The notes under the pieces were generated by a model. That model searched no databases. It saw nothing but the letters and a program-made list of their open reading frames with translations, and had not been told where the DNA came from. This document shows positions 6,270 to 8,333 of a DNA stretch of 8,333 nt, piece after piece (the stretch's first letter is position 1; the number at the start of each line of letters is the position of its first letter). The position numbers and the translations under genes were made by a program. This DNA is from an uncultured Gemmatimonadota bacterium. Its GTDB lineage: Bacteria; Gemmatimonadota; Gemmatimonadetes; Gemmatimonadales; Gemmatimonadaceae. Location: NCBI GenBank assembly GCA_903906325.1, contig CAIVJV010000015.1, forward strand, positions 1 through 8,333, in the 5' to 3' direction.

Positions 6270-6794
6270 TCACCCCCGCGCATCGCTGGCACCTGACCCC
6301 GCGTACCGATCCTTCAACTCCACATAGGTCGCCCAGCCGCGCGCGACACGCGCCTGCTGCGCCGCATCCAAGGCGCCGACCACCTTCGCCGGCACCCCGC
6401 GCACCAACACACCCGCGGGGACCACCATCCCCTCCGGCACCACCGCCCCCGCAGCGACGAGTGCCCCGGCGCCCACCACCGCCCCATTCAACACGATCGC
6501 GCCGATCCCGATCAGCGCACCGTCCTCCACCGTCGCCCCATGCACCACGGCCCGATGGCCGATCGTCACGCGCGCCCCGATGGTGCACGGGACCCCGGGG
6601 TCGGCATGCAGCACCGCGCCATCCTGCACGTTACTCGCCTCGCCGATGGTGATCCGATCGCGGTCGCCGCGGATCACCGCCGTGGGCCACACGCTCACGT
6701 CGTCCTGGAGCACCACATCCCCCACCACGACCGCGCTCGCGTGCACCCATGCGCGCGCCGCGATCCGCGGCGGTCCCATCAACGCCTCGCTCAT
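6270..6794 (-). CDS. Gamma-carbonic anhydrase-like left-handed beta-helix protein (YrdA/PaaY type)
   Basis: The 174-residue cytoplasmic protein consists mostly of hexapeptide repeats (about 18-135) that form a left-handed beta-helix, followed by a C-terminal helix (about 142-165). Trimers of this family place metal at subunit interfaces. The three zinc histidines have the expected spacing: H63 (VLHAD), H80 and H85 (GHRAVVHG). The conserved RGD (R43, D45) and Q57 (NVQDG), equivalent to active-site residues of the archaeal enzyme Cam, are present too. Many bacterial members lack the Cam acidic loop and show little or no measured carbonic anhydrase activity, so hydration of CO2 is possible but not assured. 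AGGAGG (6804-6799) lies four bases before the chosen ATG; an in-frame ATG at 6827 also has a GGGAG and would add 11 residues. It is divergent from the kinase and separated from nrdJ by a long gap, so probably transcribed independently. Confidence 0.9.
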   Translation of the reverse strand: MSEALMGPPRIAARAWVHASAVVVGDVVLQDDVSVWPTAVIRGDRDRITIGEASNVQDGAVLHADPGVPCTIGARVTIGHRAVVHGATVEDGALIGIGAIVLNGAVVGAGALVAAGAVVPEGMVVPAGVLVRGVPAKVVGALDAAQQARVARGWATYVELKDRYAGSGASDARG

Positions 6795-6855
6795 CCCGCC
6801 TCCTGGTCGTCCCACCACACCCTCCATCTTACTCCCGCCCCGTCCGATCGGCCCG

Positions 6856-6861
6856 TATATT
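6856..6861 (+). promoter_or_regulatory. Possible -10 element for the kinase transcript
   Basis: TATATT at 6856-6861 matches five of six bases of the -10 consensus and is the only AT island in the 151 bp divergent gap (6795-6945). No -35 hexamer is seen at normal spacing. The predicted start point is 6868, which is the A of an ATG. On the other strand the same island could serve the hexapeptide gene. Confidence 0.35.
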
Positions 6862-6867
6862 CGGCAG

Positions 6868-6938
6868 ATGCCGTCGACCGCCCTCGCGCGGGCGACGCCC
6901 CGCGACTGATGTCGGCCCACCCCACGCGAGTGGCATGA
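6868..6938 (+). other. Two tiny overlapping reading frames in the kinase leader
   Basis: ATG at 6868 opens a 13-codon frame (MPSTALARATPRD) ending in TGA 6907-6909. A second ATG (6909-6911) overlaps that stop as TGATG and opens a 9-codon frame (MSAHPTRVA) ending in TGA 6936-6938. This last stop merges with the kinase ribosome site (TGAGG). The first ATG lies at the predicted transcription start, so it could be read leaderless. The order is neat, but frames this short arise by chance and no ribosome site precedes either. Confidence 0.2.
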
Positions 6939-6945
6939 GGATCCG

Positions 6946-8333
6946 GTGAGCGAGAACCAGAAGATCTGTCCCACCTGCGGCACCGAGTACCCCCTCTCGG
7001 AGCGATTCTGCCCTCGCGACGGGACCGCCCTCCGCGCCGCCGCGAACCAGGGCGACCTCCTCGGCTCCGTCGTCGCGGATCGCTATCACATCCTCAAGAA
7101 GCTCGGCGCCGGTGGGATGGGCACCGTCTACCTCGCCGAGCATGTGAAGATGGGGCGCAAGAGCGCGCTCAAGGTGATGAACCCGGGGATGAACACCGAC
7201 CCCGACGCCGTCGCGCGGTTCAATCGCGAAGCCTCCAACGCGTCGCGCCTCAGCCACCCGAACATCTGCGGCATCTACGATTTCGGTGAGACGCCGGATG
7301 GGATGATCTACCTCGCGATGGAGTTCATCGAGGGGTCGGCGCTCACCGACATCATCGAGAAGGGCGGCCCCCTCCAACCCGCCCGCGCCGCGAGCATCAT
7401 CCATCAGACCGCGGATGCGCTGCAGATCGCCCACGACGCCGGCATCGTCCACCGCGACCTGAAGCCCGACAACATCATGGTCGCCCGGAACCGCGATGGG
7501 TCGGACCTCGTGAAGGTCGTGGACTTCGGCATCGCGAAGGCGAGCACGAGCGAGGCGCAGAACGTGACCAAGACGGGGATGGTCGTCGGCACCCCGGAAT
7601 ACATGAGCCCCGAGCAGCTCGCCGGCGACAAGCTGGATGGGCGCTCCGACATCTATGCGTTGGGGCTCGTCGCCTTCAACTGCCTCACCGGCGCCCTCCC
7701 CTTCTCCGCGACCTCGGCGCAGGAGGCGATGATCATGCGCCTCACCGATGTGCCCCGCGCCCTCGCGGAGGTCCGCCCCGATGTCGCCTGGCCTGAGGCG
7801 GTGCAAGCCACGCTCGACCTCGCGCTCGCACGGGATGCGAAGGACCGCTACCAGAGCGCGGCGCAGTTCGGCCGCGAGTTCGCGGCGGCGCTCGCGTCGA
7901 TGCCGGCCCACCCCACCGACGAGGCGGGCACCGTCGTGATGAGTGCCCCCGCCACGGCCGCGGCACGGACGCCGATGCCCCCCACCCGCGTGGGTGGCCG
8001 CGCGGCCGCCCCCGCCGGGACGACGACCACCGTGGCCCCCGCGCCCAAGAGCAAGACGCCACTCGCCCTCGGCGGGGTGGGCGCCGCCTTGGCGATCGCC
8101 GTGGTCGCCTGGAAGATGGGGTTGATCGGGGGCGGTGCCGTGCCCGCAGGGGCGCCCGCTGGGAGCGCAGACTCGACGCCCACGGCGCAGGTCACCGCGG
8201 AGAACCCGTCGGTCGCCCCGCAGACGCTTCCCGCAACGGGAGGTGGGACGCAGCTGCTCTCGAACCCGCAGACCGCCGGCGCGGCGAGGCCGACGGCGAG
8301 CCCCACCGCCAGCCCGACGGCCGGCCCCGCGCC
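6946..8333 (+). CDS. Transmembrane Ser/Thr protein kinase (PknB-like) with N-terminal zinc ribbon, C-terminus cut by window edge
   Basis: The 462 codons visible show, in order: a zinc-ribbon-like knuckle (C8, C11, C22 and D25 in CPTCG...FCPRDG), the kinase domain (about 47-315), a Pro/Ala/Thr-rich linker, one membrane helix (about 372-390), and a Pro/Thr/Ala-rich segment with ASPT repeats continuing past the window. Kinase motifs are intact: GAGGMGTV (54-61), K76 in ALKVM, helix-C E95, HRDLKPDN (169-176), DFG (193-195) and TPEYMSPE (216-223), so it should phosphorylate Ser/Thr of cytoplasmic targets. The outer part is presumably a sensor but is not seen. GTG 6946 is forced as the start: an in-frame stop lies at 6907-6909, no other start codon follows it, and the next Met is in the glycine loop. 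GAGG (6937-6940) sits five bases upstream. Confidence 0.96.
   Translation, partial: MSENQKICPTCGTEYPLSERFCPRDGTALRAAANQGDLLGSVVADRYHILKKLGAGGMGTVYLAEHVKMGRKSALKVMNPGMNTDPDAVARFNREASNASRLSHPNICGIYDFGETPDGMIYLAMEFIEGSALTDIIEKGGPLQPARAASIIHQTADALQIAHDAGIVHRDLKPDNIMVARNRDGSDLVKVVDFGIAKASTSEAQNVTKTGMVVGTPEYMSPEQLAGDKLDGRSDIYALGLVAFNCLTGALPFSATSAQEAMIMRLTDVPRALAEVRPDVAWPEAVQATLDLALARDAKDRYQSAAQFGREFAAALASMPAHPTDEAGTVVMSAPATAAARTPMPPTRVGGRAAAPAGTTTTVAPAPKSKTPLALGGVGAALAIAVVAWKMGLIGGGAVPAGAPAGSADSTPTAQVTAENPSVAPQTLPATGGGTQLLSNPQTAGAARPTASPTASPTAGPA

Noticed and set aside
6829..7911. A 360-codon minus-strand frame opposite the kinase
   Set aside because: The plus strand carries all kinase motifs in order; the antisense frame is a composition shadow.

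Overview
The window is chromosomal bacterial DNA of high GC content (about two thirds by eye), with dense genes and strong G/C third-position bias. That bias produces long meaningless antisense reading frames, including one covering nearly the whole of nrdJ. The gene content (class II B12-dependent ribonucleotide reductase, membrane-anchored Ser/Thr kinase with an N-terminal zinc ribbon, secreted-side M20 peptidase) would suit Gemmatimonadota or a similar environmental phylum. This is a guess from gene style, not a proven assignment.

Layout, left to right. Positions 1-905 (minus) hold the N-terminal 301 residues of an M20 metallopeptidase with an N-terminal membrane anchor; it leaves the window at its C-terminus. 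A D-2-hydroxyacid dehydrogenase (928-1974, plus) diverges from it with only about 22 bp between the two preferred starts. Facing it is a VapBC-type toxin-antitoxin operon on the minus strand (antitoxin 2642-2385, PIN toxin 2388-1993, ATGA overlap). It has a near-consensus promoter wrapped in three ACTCAT half-sites and an apparently leaderless antitoxin start. A GC-rich hairpin separates this operon from a Pr6Pr-type six-helix membrane protein (3458-2784), whose start lies inside the 3' end of nrdJ (5908-3425). nrdJ encodes a complete class II ribonucleotide reductase of 827 residues. It carries an unusual leucine-zipper-like segment between the catalytic barrel and the TSCPD domain.

Upstream of nrdJ is a 361 bp gene-free region of lower GC with short inverted and direct repeats. 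Beyond it lies a gamma-carbonic anhydrase-like hexapeptide-repeat protein (6794-6270, minus). Divergent from that, the right end holds a receptor-like Ser/Thr kinase (6946 to beyond 8333, plus) with zinc ribbon, kinase domain, one membrane helix and a Pro/Thr/Ala-rich extracytoplasmic start; it is cut by the window edge.

Most genes are ordinary housekeeping or signalling genes and do not form one pathway. No clearly new defence, mobile or biosynthetic system is visible. The points most worth checking are the three-half-site operator with leaderless start of the toxin-antitoxin operon, the leucine zipper in NrdJ, and tiny coupled reading frames ahead of the peptidase and the kinase. The two edge genes both start with GTG and run off the window, so a simple ATG-based ORF search misses them.
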